The notes beneath the pieces were generated by a model. That model did not search any database. It worked only from the letters and a program-made list of their open reading frames with translations, and was not told the DNA's origin. Of a DNA stretch of 64,000 nucleotides, positions 1-7,842 are shown in pieces. The stretch's first letter is position 1. Each line of letters opens with the position of its first letter. Made by a program: the position numbers and the translations under genes. Source of the DNA: Streptomyces chartreusis NRRL 3882 (GTDB taxonomy: Bacteria > Actinomycetota > Actinomycetes > Streptomycetales > Streptomycetaceae); NCBI RefSeq assembly GCF_900236475.1, contig NZ_LT963352.1:2232001-2296000 (forward strand). Reading direction: 5' to 3'.

Positions 1-1511
1 GAAGCCCAGTTGAGCGCCTCGGCGTCCTTTCCGGTGGCGCTGCGCACCACCTGGCCGTCGACGAGGAGTTCGAGGGCGGTGGGGTGGTCGGACCCGGCGG
101 GGTGGTTGCCGCCGCCGATGAGGAAGTTGATGTGCTTCTTGTCGATGGTGAACTCGGGCGAGGTGAGGGTGCCCGTGGTGGAGTCGCCGTTCAAGAAGCT
201 GTTGACCAGGCCGCTGCCCAGGAACCCGGAGACCTCCTGCTGGTTGGGGAGGGTGCCGGTGGCCGGGGCCGAGCCGAAGGCGTCTCCGGTCGCCGTCCAG
301 TCGCCGTAGCTGCCGCCTTCGAAGTCGGCGAGGACCGTGCCCGCGGGCGGGTCTCCCCGCTCCAGGAGCGTCCCGGGCTCGTGCGGGTGCCGTCCGCCGC
401 CGACCTTGAAGTTCAGGTAGGGGCTGTCGACGGTGAACTCGGGCGAGGTGAGGGTTCCGGTGGTCGCGTCACCTCCGTGGAAGCTGTTGGCGAGGCCCTT
501 GCCGTCGAAGCCCTCGACGGTCCCCTGCCCGGCCAGCGCCCCGGCTGTCGGTCCGTCGCCGAACGCGGTGCCGGTGGACGACCACGTGTCGAAGCCGGTC
601 CCCTCGAAGTCCTGCATCACCGTGCCGGCGGGCGGCGTGTACGTGCCCTTGTCCTCGGCGGTGAACTTCTTGCCGTCGAAGTCGCCGACGAAGTACTGGG
701 CGGCCGAACCGCCCGCGATGCCGCCGGGGTTGATGTTGACGACGAGGACCCACTTGATGTTGTTCTTGTTCCCGTCGACCGCGAGGGGGAACAGGTCGGG
801 GCACTCCCACACGCCGCCCGTCGCGCCGGCCGGCCCGAACTCGCTGAGCAGGTCCCAGTCCTTGAGGTTCTTGGACGAGTAGAACCGCACCTTGTGCTCG
901 GTGGACAGTGAGACGGTCATCAGCCAGCTCTTGGTCGGCGCGTACCACTGGACCTTGGGGTCGCGGAACTCCCTGGAGCCGATGTCGAGGACGGGATTGC
1001 CCTCGTACTTGGTCCAGGTGCGGCCCCGGTCGGTGCTGTAGGCGAGCGACTGGGCCTGTGTGCCCGTGTCCTTGTGGTGGCTGGTGTAGATCGCCACCAT
1101 GGGCGGGTTCTTCTCGGTGCCGAAGCCGGTGGTGTTGCCCCAGTCGACGACCGCGCTGCCCGAGAACACCATCTCCTCGTCGTCGTGCGACAGGGCGAGC
1201 GGGAGCTCCTTCCAGTGCACGAGGTCCTGGCTCACCGCGTGCCCCCAGGACATGTCGCCCCAGGAGTTGCCGTTGGGGTTGTACTGGTAGAAGAGGTGGT
1301 ACTCGCCCTTGTAGTACACGAGACCGTTGGGGTCGTTCATCCAGTTCTTCTCGGGGGTGAAGTGGAACTGGGGCCGGTAGGTCTCGGAGTACGGCGGGGT
1401 GTCGGCGGCGACGGCCTGGGGGGTCGGCGCGGCTGCGGACAGGGCGCAGACGGTCGCCACCGCCGCGATCATCCGGATCCGGGCATGCCGGGGTACACGT
1501 CCTGAGCTCAT
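1..1511 (-). CDS. Secreted GH32 fructan hydrolase (levanase/inulinase type), C-terminus cut off by window edge
   Basis: Predicted to hydrolyse beta-fructosides (levan, inulin or sucrose) outside the cell. The first 36 or so residues form a signal peptide ending near AVAA. The GH32 five-blade propeller carries all three signature motifs: WMNDPNG with the nucleophile Asp60, FRDP (about 182-185) and WECPD with the acid/base Glu236. Two tandem beta-sandwich-like repeats of about 95 residues follow the catalytic domain, each containing TTGTLTSPEF and a GGG(R/N)HP motif. The reading frame is open to base 1, so 503 codons are visible. The start at 1511 is backed by AGGAGA a few bases upstream. Tandem operators lie about 115 bp upstream, linking it to the neighbouring fructose import genes. 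Levan versus inulin preference cannot be read from sequence. Confidence 0.9.
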   Translation of the reverse strand, partial: MSSGRVPRHARIRMIAAVATVCALSAAAPTPQAVAADTPPYSETYRPQFHFTPEKNWMNDPNGLVYYKGEYHLFYQYNPNGNSWGDMSWGHAVSQDLVHWKELPLALSHDDEEMVFSGSAVVDWGNTTGFGTEKNPPMVAIYTSHHKDTGTQAQSLAYSTDRGRTWTKYEGNPVLDIGSREFRDPKVQWYAPTKSWLMTVSLSTEHKVRFYSSKNLKDWDLLSEFGPAGATGGVWECPDLFPLAVDGNKNNIKWVLVVNINPGGIAGGSAAQYFVGDFDGKKFTAEDKGTYTPPAGTVMQDFEGTGFDTWSSTGTAFGDGPTAGALAGQGTVEGFDGKGLANSFHGGDATTGTLTSPEFTVDSPYLNFKVGGGRHPHEPGTLLERGDPPAGTVLADFEGGSYGDWTATGDAFGSAPATGTLPNQQEVSGFLGSGLVNSFLNGDSTTGTLTSPEFTIDKKHINFLIGGGNHPAGSDHPTALELLVDGQVVRSATGKDAEALNWA

Positions 1512-1624
1512 GATGTCTCCTGTGCCGCGGCCGTCCGGGCGCAGCGGAGCACGGACGCCCGGTGCGGAACCGACCGAAAAGTGACGCCTCGGTCGGCGCC
1601 CTCGTCCAAGGCGCCGACCGAGAA

Positions 1625-1652
1625 GTCATCGTTGACTTGTGTCATCGATGAC
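1625..1652. promoter_or_regulatory. Tandem LacI-type operator pair upstream of the GH32 gene
   Basis: Two 12-bp dyads, GTCATCGTTGAC (1625-1636) and GTCATCGATGAC (1641-1652), have centres 16 bp apart. The second extends to a perfect 14-bp palindrome, TGTCATCGATGACA (1640-1653). The same arrangement and spacing recurs at 2873-2900, so both are probably bound by the LacI-family protein at 6025-7056. Binding is inferred. Confidence 0.75.
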
Positions 1653-1735
1653 ATCGAGTGGCCCGATGATGGCCGCCATGCGGCCGATGCGTCAACGGTT
1701 CGGTCGTGACGGCCTCTTCGCGACTCCGCCGTCCG

Positions 1736-2698
1736 TCATGCGCGTTCGGGCGTGGCGAGTTGCTCCAACTGGCGCTGCCACGGGGGGTTGGGGCCGGCGA
1801 CCGAGCAGGTCAGGGCCGCGACCCGGGTGGCGAACCGGCAGGCTTCGGCGACATCGTCGAGGCGGAGTTCCGTCAGCCGGCCGCCGAGCAGGCCGCGGGC
1901 GCCCAGGTGGTGCAGCAGCCCGGCCGTGAAGGAGTCCCCCGCCCCGACCGTGTCGGCGACGCTCGTCGGCACGGCCGGAACCTGGATGCGTTCGCCGTCG
2001 AGCGAGGCCAGGGCGCCGTCGGCGCCCCGCGTGATCACCACGAGCCGTGCCCCGGCGGCGTGCCAGGTGTCGCACGCCTCCTCGGGCGGCGTGCCCGGCA
2101 GCAGGAGTTCCAGGTCGTCCTCGCTCAGCCGCAGTACGTCGGTGAGGGCGCACCAGTGCGCCAGCCGGGCACGGTAGACGTCGGGGTGCACCAGCAGCGG
2201 CCGGACGTTGGGGTCGATGCTGATGGTCGCGCGAGGGGCGGCCGCCGCCAGGAAGTCCTCCACAACCGCCGCCCCGGGCTCCCGGACCAGGGCCAGGGAT
2301 CCGGTGTGCACGCAGGCGGCCTCGGACAGGTCCACTCGCGCCAGTTCCTCGGCTGTCCACTGCCAGTCGGCCGTGTTCTGCGCGTGGAAGGAGAACGCGG
2401 CCTGCCCCTGGGCGTCCAGTTCCGCCACGGCCAGTGTGCTCGGTTCCGCCGCCGTGACGGCGCTCGACAGGTCCACTCCGGACGTCTGCAGGTGGTCGCG
2501 GAACAGGCGGCCGAACACATCGCCCGACAACCGCGCGAGGAAGCGGGCCGGGGTGCCGAGCCGGGCCAGCGACACTGCCGTATTCGCAGGTCCGCCGCCG
2601 GGCAGGACGCGCAGGGCGAGTTCGTTCGAGGGGCCCCCGGGTTCGGCGAACGCGTCCGCGACGCACTCCCCCAGGACGGTGATCTGGCGCGGGCTCAT
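1736..2698 (-). CDS. PfkB-family carbohydrate kinase (probable fructokinase)
   Basis: A 320-aa ribokinase/PfkB-fold kinase expected to phosphorylate the imported sugar in the cytoplasm. Sugar-binding motif 1 appears as GGGPANTA near residues 34-41. The ATP-site motif DTVGAGDSF near 249-257 holds the catalytic base Asp255. The length is normal for the family. It reads toward the GH32 gene and is divergent from the ABC importer, with the operator pair at 2873-2900 in the shared upstream region. Hydrolase, importer and kinase together point to fructose, though ribokinase-fold kinases cannot be assigned a substrate from motifs alone. Confidence 0.85.
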   Translation of the reverse strand: MSPRQITVLGECVADAFAEPGGPSNELALRVLPGGGPANTAVSLARLGTPARFLARLSGDVFGRLFRDHLQTSGVDLSSAVTAAEPSTLAVAELDAQGQAAFSFHAQNTADWQWTAEELARVDLSEAACVHTGSLALVREPGAAVVEDFLAAAAPRATISIDPNVRPLLVHPDVYRARLAHWCALTDVLRLSEDDLELLLPGTPPEEACDTWHAAGARLVVITRGADGALASLDGERIQVPAVPTSVADTVGAGDSFTAGLLHHLGARGLLGGRLTELRLDDVAEACRFATRVAALTCSVAGPNPPWQRQLEQLATPERA

Positions 2699-2872
2699 GG
2701 GCTGCTCTTCTCTGACGGAACATTCCTGACGAACGTATGACGAACCGGGCGCGTCGTGGTGCGAATGCAGGACGTCTGCGGAGGGGCGGCGGTCGCGTGC
2801 GTTGCCGATTTGTGACGAGTGCAGGGCATTGACGTTTCCGGGAGACGGAGTCCATCATCCTCGCCATGCAGT

Positions 2873-2900
2873 GTCAACGATGACATAAGTCAACGATGAC
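2873..2900. promoter_or_regulatory. Tandem LacI-type operator pair in the kinase/importer divergent promoter
   Basis: GTCAACGATGAC occurs twice (2873-2884 and 2889-2900), with centres 16 bp apart. The first copy extends to TGTCAACGATGACA (2872-2885). Spacing and half-sites match the pair at 1625-1652. The site lies 62 bp before the importer start at 2962 and 175 bp before the kinase start, so it could control both directions. It also argues against an importer start at 2896, which would fall inside the operator. Confidence 0.78.
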
Positions 2901-2961
2901 ACCCCGGGCGGCCTGCTCTGACCCCGACCCCGTGCCGCTCGCTATCCCACAGGAGTCGATC

Positions 2962-3978
2962 ATGCCTCGCACCACTCGCCTTTCCTCCTCCCTTCTCAGA
3001 GCCGCCGCTGTCACCGGCGTCGCGGCCCTCACCCTGACGGCCTGTGGATCCGGATCGGGATCGGGCAGCACGAGCACCGGCTCGGGCGAGGTCAAGGTCG
3101 GTCTGATCACCAAGACGGACACCAACCCGTTCTTCGTCAAGATGAAGGAGGGCGCGGAGAAGTCCGCGAAGGCCGAGGGCGTCAAGCTCATGACCGCGGC
3201 GGGCAAGTTCGACGGCGACAACGCCGGGCAGGTCACCGCGATCGAGAACATGGTCGCCGCCGGTGTGAAGGGCATCCTGATCACCCCGAGCGACTCCAAG
3301 GCGATCGTGCCCGCGATCGAGAAGGCCAAGGCCAAGGGCGTCCTGGTCATCGCCCTGGACACCCCGACCGAGCCGCAGAGCGCGGTCGACGCCCTCTTCG
3401 CCACCGACAACCTCAAGGCCGGTGAGCTGATCGGCGAGTACGCCAAGGCCGCGATGAAGGGCAAGACCGCGAAGATAGCCGCCCTCGACCTCGCGCCGGG
3501 CGTCTCCGTCGGCGTCCAGCGGCACAACGGCTTCCTCAAGGGCTTCGGCGCCACCGACAAGGACGTCGCCTGCGCCCAGGACACCGGCGGCGACCAGTCC
3601 AAGGGCCAGACGGCGATGGAGAACTGCCTCCAGAAGGAGCCCGGCATCAACGTCGTCTACACCATCAACGAGCCCGCCGCGCTGGGCGCGTACACCGCGC
3701 TCAAGGCCAAGGGCCGGGAGAAGGACGTCCTGATCGTCTCCGTCGACGGCGGCTGCACCGGCACCAAGGCCGTCAAGGACGGCAAGATCGCCGCCACCTC
3801 GCAGCAGTACCCGCTCAAGATGGCCGCCGAGGGCGTCAAGGCCGTCGTGACGTACGCCAAGGACGGCAAGAAGGCCTCGGGTTACACCGACACCGGAGTC
3901 ACCCTGATCACCGACAAGGCGCAGGACGGGGTCGCTTCCAAGGACACCTCCTACGGCCTGGACAACTGCTGGGGCTGA
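2962..3978 (+). CDS. Sugar ABC transporter substrate-binding lipoprotein (fructose/ribose type, FrcB-like)
   Basis: A 338-aa periplasmic-binding-protein-like lipoprotein that should capture a monosaccharide at the outer face of the membrane. The N-terminus is basic and hydrophobic and ends in the lipobox LTAC (Cys28), followed by a Gly/Ser linker. The mature part begins [15 protein letters not shown], typical of the RbsB/FrcB type-I fold (Peripla_BP_4). The start at 2962 was chosen because CAGGAG lies just upstream and it gives a clean lipoprotein signal; an in-frame ATG at 2896 would overlap the operator. It leads an importer operon with the permease and ATPase. Fructose is inferred from the GH32 gene and kinase next door. 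Confidence 0.88.
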   Translation: MPRTTRLSSSLLRAAAVTGVAALTLTACGSGSGSGSTSTGSGEVKVGLITKTDTNPFFVKMKEGAEKSAKAEGVKLMTAAGKFDGDNAGQVTAIENMVAAGVKGILITPSDSKAIVPAIEKAKAKGVLVIALDTPTEPQSAVDALFATDNLKAGELIGEYAKAAMKGKTAKIAALDLAPGVSVGVQRHNGFLKGFGATDKDVACAQDTGGDQSKGQTAMENCLQKEPGINVVYTINEPAALGAYTALKAKGREKDVLIVSVDGGCTGTKAVKDGKIAATSQQYPLKMAAEGVKAVVTYAKDGKKASGYTDTGVTLITDKAQDGVASKDTSYGLDNCWG

Positions 3979-4009
3979 GCCGCCCCCGACGACCGTACGC
4001 ACCCCAGGC

Positions 4010-4053
4010 GGGGCGGCCGACCCCCACCTCCCCGACCGGGGGACGGCCGCCCC
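4010..4053 (+). promoter_or_regulatory. Strong intercistronic hairpin between binding protein and permease
   Basis: A perfect 10-bp stem, GGGGCGGCCG (4010-4019) with CGGCCGCCCC (4044-4053), encloses a second stem of five C (4021-4025) and five G (4038-4042). No T-run follows. Such hairpins after binding-protein genes usually stabilise the upstream mRNA or partly terminate, giving more binding protein than membrane components. That role is inferred here. Confidence 0.7.
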
Positions 4054-4115
4054 CTCGTTCCCTTGTCCTCCGGCAAGGAGAGACACGGACTTCTGTCTTC
4101 CGACAAGGACTTCGT

Positions 4116-5129
4116 ATGACAGCCACGACCACGCCCCCGAGCACGTCCTCGCCGTACTCCGGGCTCAAAGCGCCGACCACGGCCCGCAGACTGCTCACTG
4201 CACCGACCACCGGCCCGCTGGTCGCCCTCCTTCTGGCCTGCGCCTTCTTCTCCGTCTCGACCGACCAGTTCCTGACCGGCGGGAACTTCTCGCTGATCGT
4301 GCAGCAGGTCATGGTCGTCGGCACGCTCGCCATCGGTCAGACCCTGATCATCCTCACGGCGGGCATCGACCTGTCGTGCGGTGCCGTCATGGCGTTCGGC
4401 AGCATCATGATCGCCAAGATGGCCGCGGAGGGCTCCCTGCCCCCGCTCGCCGCGATCGCCCTGGGCATCGCCGTCTGCGGCGGATTCGGGCTGCTCAACG
4501 GAGTGTTGGTACAGAAGATCCCGCTGCCGCCGTTCATCGTCACCCTCGGCATGCTCAACGTGGCGTTCGCGCTGACCCACATCTACTCCGAGGAGCAGAC
4601 GGTCACCAACCTGCCCGGCCCGCTGACGGCCCTCGGCCAGACCTTCCCGCTGGGCAAGACCGACATCACCTACGGCTCGCTGGTCACCATCGCCCTGTTC
4701 CTCCTCCTCGCCTACGCGCTGAGCAGCACCGGCTGGGGCCGGCACGTCTACGCGCTGGGCAACAGCCCGGAAGCGGCGCGGCTGAACGGCATCCGCACCT
4801 CCCGCCTGACCATCGGCGTCTACACCGTGGCCGGTCTCCTCTACGGCGTCGCCGCCCTGCTGCTCATCTCGCGTACCGGGGTGGGCGATCCGCAGGCCGG
4901 GCAGACCGACAACCTCGACAGCATCACCGCCGTGGTGCTCGGCGGCACCAGCCTCTTCGGCGGACGCGGTTCGGTCCTGGGCACGTTCATCGGCGTCCTC
5001 ATCGTCGGCGTCTTCCGCAACGGCCTGCAACTGATGGGGGTCGCCTCGATCTACCAGACCCTGATCACCGGCGTCCTGGTCATCCTCGCGGTGACCGTCG
5101 ACCAGATCTCCCGGAAGAAGGCCCGATGA
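4116..5129 (+). CDS. Sugar ABC transporter permease (RbsC/FrcC-like)
   Basis: A 337-aa polytopic membrane protein of the BPD_transp_2 family that should form the homodimeric channel of the importer. After a polar N-terminus of about 30 residues it has eight to ten hydrophobic segments. It carries the family-typical stretches LTAGIDLSCGAVMA and LGGTSLFGGRGS; the latter is the cytoplasmic-loop region that contacts the ATPase. ATG 4116 is preceded by AAGGA. The stop codon overlaps the ATPase start (ATGA at 5126-5129), so the two are translationally coupled. Confidence 0.9.
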   Translation: MTATTTPPSTSSPYSGLKAPTTARRLLTAPTTGPLVALLLACAFFSVSTDQFLTGGNFSLIVQQVMVVGTLAIGQTLIILTAGIDLSCGAVMAFGSIMIAKMAAEGSLPPLAAIALGIAVCGGFGLLNGVLVQKIPLPPFIVTLGMLNVAFALTHIYSEEQTVTNLPGPLTALGQTFPLGKTDITYGSLVTIALFLLLAYALSSTGWGRHVYALGNSPEAARLNGIRTSRLTIGVYTVAGLLYGVAALLLISRTGVGDPQAGQTDNLDSITAVVLGGTSLFGGRGSVLGTFIGVLIVGVFRNGLQLMGVASIYQTLITGVLVILAVTVDQISRKKAR

Positions 5130-5953
5130 CCTCCCCCACCCCCGTCCTTCAGGCCCGCGGTCTGGTCAAGCGCTACGGCCATGTCACCGCCATCGACGGC
5201 GCCGACTTCGACCTGATGCCCGGCGAGGTCCTGGCCGTCATCGGCGACAACGGAGCCGGCAAGACCAGCCTCATCAAGGCGCTCACCGGCGCGCTGGTCC
5301 CCGACGCGGGCGAGATACGTCTGCACGGCGAGCCGATCCAGTTCTCCGGTCCGCAGAGCGCACGCGCCCACGGCATCGAGACGGTCTATCAGGACCTCGC
5401 GGTGGCCGCCTCCATGGACATCGCCTCGAACATGTTCCTGGGGCGCGAGCTGCGCCGCCCCGGTGTTCTCGGCAGTGTCTTCCGCATGCTGGACAAGAAG
5501 CGCATGCGCCAGGAGGCCGCCGAGCACATGGCGGACCTGAAGATCGGCCTGCGTTCGCTGACCCAGGCCGTCGAGACCCTCTCCGGCGGACAGCGGCAGG
5601 CCGTCGCGGTGGCCCGTTCCGTCGCCTGGGCCCGCAGCGTCGTCGTCATGGACGAACCCACCGCCGCCCTCGGCGTCAAGGAGTCCGGTCAGGTCCTCGA
5701 CCTCATCCGCCGGGTCCGGGACAGGGGGATGCCGGTGGTCCTGATCAGCCACAACATGCCGCACGTCTTCGAGATCGCGGACCGGATCCACGTCCACCGA
5801 CTGGGCCGGCGCGCCGCCGTCATCAAGCCGTCCGACTACTCCATGGCGGAGGTCGTCGCCATCATGACCGGCGCGCTCGCCGTCGATGAGGCCGGAGGTA
5901 CTGTCGTAGCGGATTCCGAGGCCGCGAAGGCCGCGGGAGTCCAGGCCAACTGA
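5126..5953 (+). CDS. Sugar ABC transporter ATPase, single-domain FrcA type
   Basis: A 275-aa ATPase that powers the importer from the cytoplasmic side. It shows Walker A GDNGAGKTS (40-48), signature LSGGQ (152-156), Walker B VVVMDEP (172-178) and a switch His in LISHN. It has one nucleotide-binding domain rather than the fused pair of RbsA/XylG (about 500 aa), which is the pattern of the fructose importer FrcBCA. The reading frame stays open upstream, but the ATG at 5126 overlapping the permease stop is the natural start. LacI follows 71 bp later, probably on the same transcript. Confidence 0.9.
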   Translation: MTSPTPVLQARGLVKRYGHVTAIDGADFDLMPGEVLAVIGDNGAGKTSLIKALTGALVPDAGEIRLHGEPIQFSGPQSARAHGIETVYQDLAVAASMDIASNMFLGRELRRPGVLGSVFRMLDKKRMRQEAAEHMADLKIGLRSLTQAVETLSGGQRQAVAVARSVAWARSVVVMDEPTAALGVKESGQVLDLIRRVRDRGMPVVLISHNMPHVFEIADRIHVHRLGRRAAVIKPSDYSMAEVVAIMTGALAVDEAGGTVVADSEAAKAAGVQAN

Positions 5954-6024
5954 CGACAGGACCACTCACGGGTTCCGGCCGAGGCCGCGGCCGGGACCGA
6001 CGAGCACAGGAGACTGTTTCCCCC

Positions 6025-7056
6025 ATGGCAGCGAAACGCCGCCCCACCCTGGCAGACGTCGCCCGCGAAGTGGGTGTCAGCGCCAAGACCGTCTCCCGCG
6101 TCCTCAACGAGGACGGGCCCGTTTCGGCCGAGACCCGGGAACAGGTGCTCGCCGCCGTGGCCAAGCTCGGTTTCCAGCCGAACCTCATGGCCCGCAACAT
6201 CCGGGTGGGCGGGCCCGACACCACGATCGGACTGGTCATCCCCGATCTGGCCAACCCCTTCTTCGGAGCCGTGGCGAGGAGCATCGAGGACACGGTCCGC
6301 GACCGTGGCCTGACCCTGCTCATGGGCTCCTCCGCGGACGATCCCGACCGCGAGCGCTCGTTGACGGACAAGTTCCTCGCCCGCCGGGTCAGCATCCTGA
6401 TGGTCGTGCCGTCCGTCGGTGCCGACCACTCCCACCTCAAGCCCCACCGCGCCGCGGGGCTGCCCGTCGTCTTCATCGACCGCCCGGGAGCGGGCCTGGC
6501 CACGGACAGCGTCGTCAGCTCCAACCGGGACGGCTCCCACGAGGGCGTCGCCCACTTGATCGCCCACGGGCACCGCCGCATCGGCTTCATCGGCGACCTG
6601 CCCACCAAGCTCTACACCCGACGCGAGCGCCTCGCCGGCTACCGCTCGGCCCTTGGGGACGCCGACATCCCCTACGACCGCTCGCTCGTCGCCAGCGCAC
6701 ACGACCAGCGGGGGGCCGAGGCCGCGACCTCGAAGCTGCTCGGCCTGGCCGACCCGCCCACGGCCCTGTTCGCCGGCAACAACATCATGGCGCTGGGCAT
6801 CGTCGCCGAACTCGCCCGCAGCAAGCGCAAGGACGTGGCCGTCGTCGCCTTCGACGACGTCTCCCTCGCCGAGGCACTCGAACCGGCCCTGACCGTGGTC
6901 GCCCAGGACCCCGAGGAGATCGGCAGAACAGTGGCGGCCACCGCCCTGGCCCGGCTCGACGGCGACCGCTCCCGTGCCCGCACCGTCACCGTACCCACCC
7001 GGTTGATCGTCCGCGGATCGGGCGAACAACCCGCGTCCGGCGCCCGGGAGGCGTGA
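6025..7056 (+). CDS. LacI-family transcriptional repressor of the fructan/fructose regulon
   Basis: A 343-aa regulator. The N-terminal helix-turn-helix (about residues 8-28, TLADVAREVGVSAKTVSRVL) is followed by the hinge region and a periplasmic-binding-protein-like effector domain (IGLVIPDLANPFF onward). Length is standard. ATG 6025 has AGGAGA upstream. Its location after the importer ATPase, and the two palindromic operator pairs in front of the GH32 gene and the kinase/importer, make it the obvious regulator. A sugar or sugar phosphate is the likely inducer. I see no matching operator directly upstream of lacI, so it may be read mainly from the importer promoter. Confidence 0.9.
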   Translation: MAAKRRPTLADVAREVGVSAKTVSRVLNEDGPVSAETREQVLAAVAKLGFQPNLMARNIRVGGPDTTIGLVIPDLANPFFGAVARSIEDTVRDRGLTLLMGSSADDPDRERSLTDKFLARRVSILMVVPSVGADHSHLKPHRAAGLPVVFIDRPGAGLATDSVVSSNRDGSHEGVAHLIAHGHRRIGFIGDLPTKLYTRRERLAGYRSALGDADIPYDRSLVASAHDQRGAEAATSKLLGLADPPTALFAGNNIMALGIVAELARSKRKDVAVVAFDDVSLAEALEPALTVVAQDPEEIGRTVAATALARLDGDRSRARTVTVPTRLIVRGSGEQPASGAREA

Positions 7057-7074
7057 CCGGGGCGCGGAGTTGGT

Positions 7075-7425
7075 TCACTGTTCCGCCTCGTTCGCGAACC
7101 GCAGGGAGATGCCGCGAAGAACGTCGGCGGCGGAGATGTCGGTGCGTCCCTCGTCATGGACTTCGGCGAGTTGGACGAAGGCGAACGAGAAGCAGTTGGC
7201 GATGCTCACGAGGGTGGGCCCCAGTTCCTCGGCGATGAGGTCCGCGGCCGCGCGGCCGCCGGCATCCGCGGGAAGCCGGATCCGCGGCAGGGTCTCTGCG
7301 AGAAGCGCGGAGACAGCCCCGGTCAGTGCGACCTGCCCACCGGGGTTCTCGCGGACCTGCCGCCGCACCTCCAGTGCCTCGGTGAGCATCCCGACGACCT
7401 TCTGCATGATCTCTCGCTGCTCCAT
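7075..7425 (-). CDS. Hypothetical actinobacterial protein, 116 aa
   Basis: I do not recognise this protein. It is mostly helical and acidic, with no signal peptide, membrane segment or cysteine pair. It begins with a charged helix and has LPADAGGRAAADLIAEELG in the middle. It converges on lacI with 18 bp between the stops. No good ribosome-binding site precedes the ATG at 7425; a second in-frame ATG lies at 7407. Codon use is typical of the window, so it is probably a real gene. Confidence 0.6.
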   Translation of the reverse strand: MEQREIMQKVVGMLTEALEVRRQVRENPGGQVALTGAVSALLAETLPRIRLPADAGGRAAADLIAEELGPTLVSIANCFSFAFVQLAEVHDEGRTDISAADVLRGISLRFANEAEQ

Positions 7426-7573
7426 GGGCGCAGCCTAGACCGCACGCTCGGTGAATCCTGTCTCAAAGCATGAACACAAATTACACACATCCTCTCTACA
7501 CACTGGGTTCCCATGGTCTAGATTGACCGTGCTTCAGCTGTTCGAACACGAGGCGACCAGTAAGGATCTATAG

Positions 7574-7790
7574 GTCCGGCGCTACGAAAAACCAGCAGTC
7601 GCGTTCCCCCGCGCCGGACGTGGGGTTGATCAATTCCTGGAGCCCGGAAGGGGGGCAGGACATGCGAGTCCGCTGCCTCCAGGGTGGGTTGTTCACGCAG
7701 CGCTGAAGCAACCGGGAAGTCATGCGGGGGGCGGGGGCCTCCCGAGGGGAGGAACAGCACGGCGCGGGAGGCGGGGGCGCCTCCCGGCGC
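7574..7790 (+). promoter_or_regulatory. Structured 5' leader of the exopolysaccharide operon (possible attenuator or riboswitch-like RNA)
   Basis: Several consecutive inverted repeats lie between the probable promoter area and the first gene. A perfect 9-bp stem joins GTCCGGCGC (7574-7582) to GCGCCGGAC (7611-7619) around a 28-nt loop. CCTGGAG (7636-7642) pairs with CTCCAGG (7677-7683) and encloses a smaller hairpin. GGTTG (7687-7691) pairs with CAACC (7709-7713). CCTCCC/GGGAGG (7738-7752) has a 3-nt loop. GGGAGGCG (7766-7773) pairs with CGCCTCCC (7778-7785) around GGGG. The last two hairpins share arm sequences and could swap partners. I do not recognise a known riboswitch class. Function is inferred. 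Confidence 0.5.
7662..7706 (+). CDS. Possible 14-aa leader peptide in the exopolysaccharide leader
   Basis: A 14-codon ORF (MRVRCLQGGLFTQR, then TGA) preceded by the purine-rich GGAAGGGGGGCAGG a few bases before ATG 7662. It runs through the CTCCAGG arm (7677-7683) of one leader stem and most of the next, so ribosome position could affect folding. No run of a single amino acid stands out. Chance occurrence is quite possible in such G-rich sequence. Confidence 0.25.
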   Translation: MRVRCLQGGLFTQR

Positions 7791-7842
7791 AGTAGCAGTG
7801 TGAGGCGAACACCTCGAACCACTGGCGACCTGGGGGGGTCCT

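Noticed and set aside
469-1629. Long minus-strand open frame (386 codons) across the GH32 gene
   Set aside because: Its translation is Arg/Pro/His-rich and featureless. The GH32 frame covering 1-1511 has signal peptide and catalytic motifs; the long frame is a high-GC shadow.
2896-2961. Upstream ATG start for the sugar-binding lipoprotein
   Set aside because: It lies in the second operator, lacks a ribosome-binding site, and would bury the lipoprotein signal 22 residues inside the protein.
2890-4086. 398-codon minus-strand frame opposite the binding-protein gene
   Set aside because: It has Gly/Val/Arg-rich shadow composition and no motif. The plus strand has a clear lipoprotein and binding fold.
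7539-7548. TGTTCGAACA palindrome as a LexA/SOS box or tRNA T-loop remnant
   Set aside because: The actinobacterial SOS box needs GAAC and GTTC in the opposite order with a 4-bp spacer, and no tRNA arms or acceptor stem surround it.
7426-7842. Known ydaO (c-di-AMP) or GEMM (c-di-GMP) riboswitch in the exopolysaccharide leader
   Set aside because: The conserved sequence blocks I recall for these classes are missing. The leader is reported only as structured RNA of unknown class.
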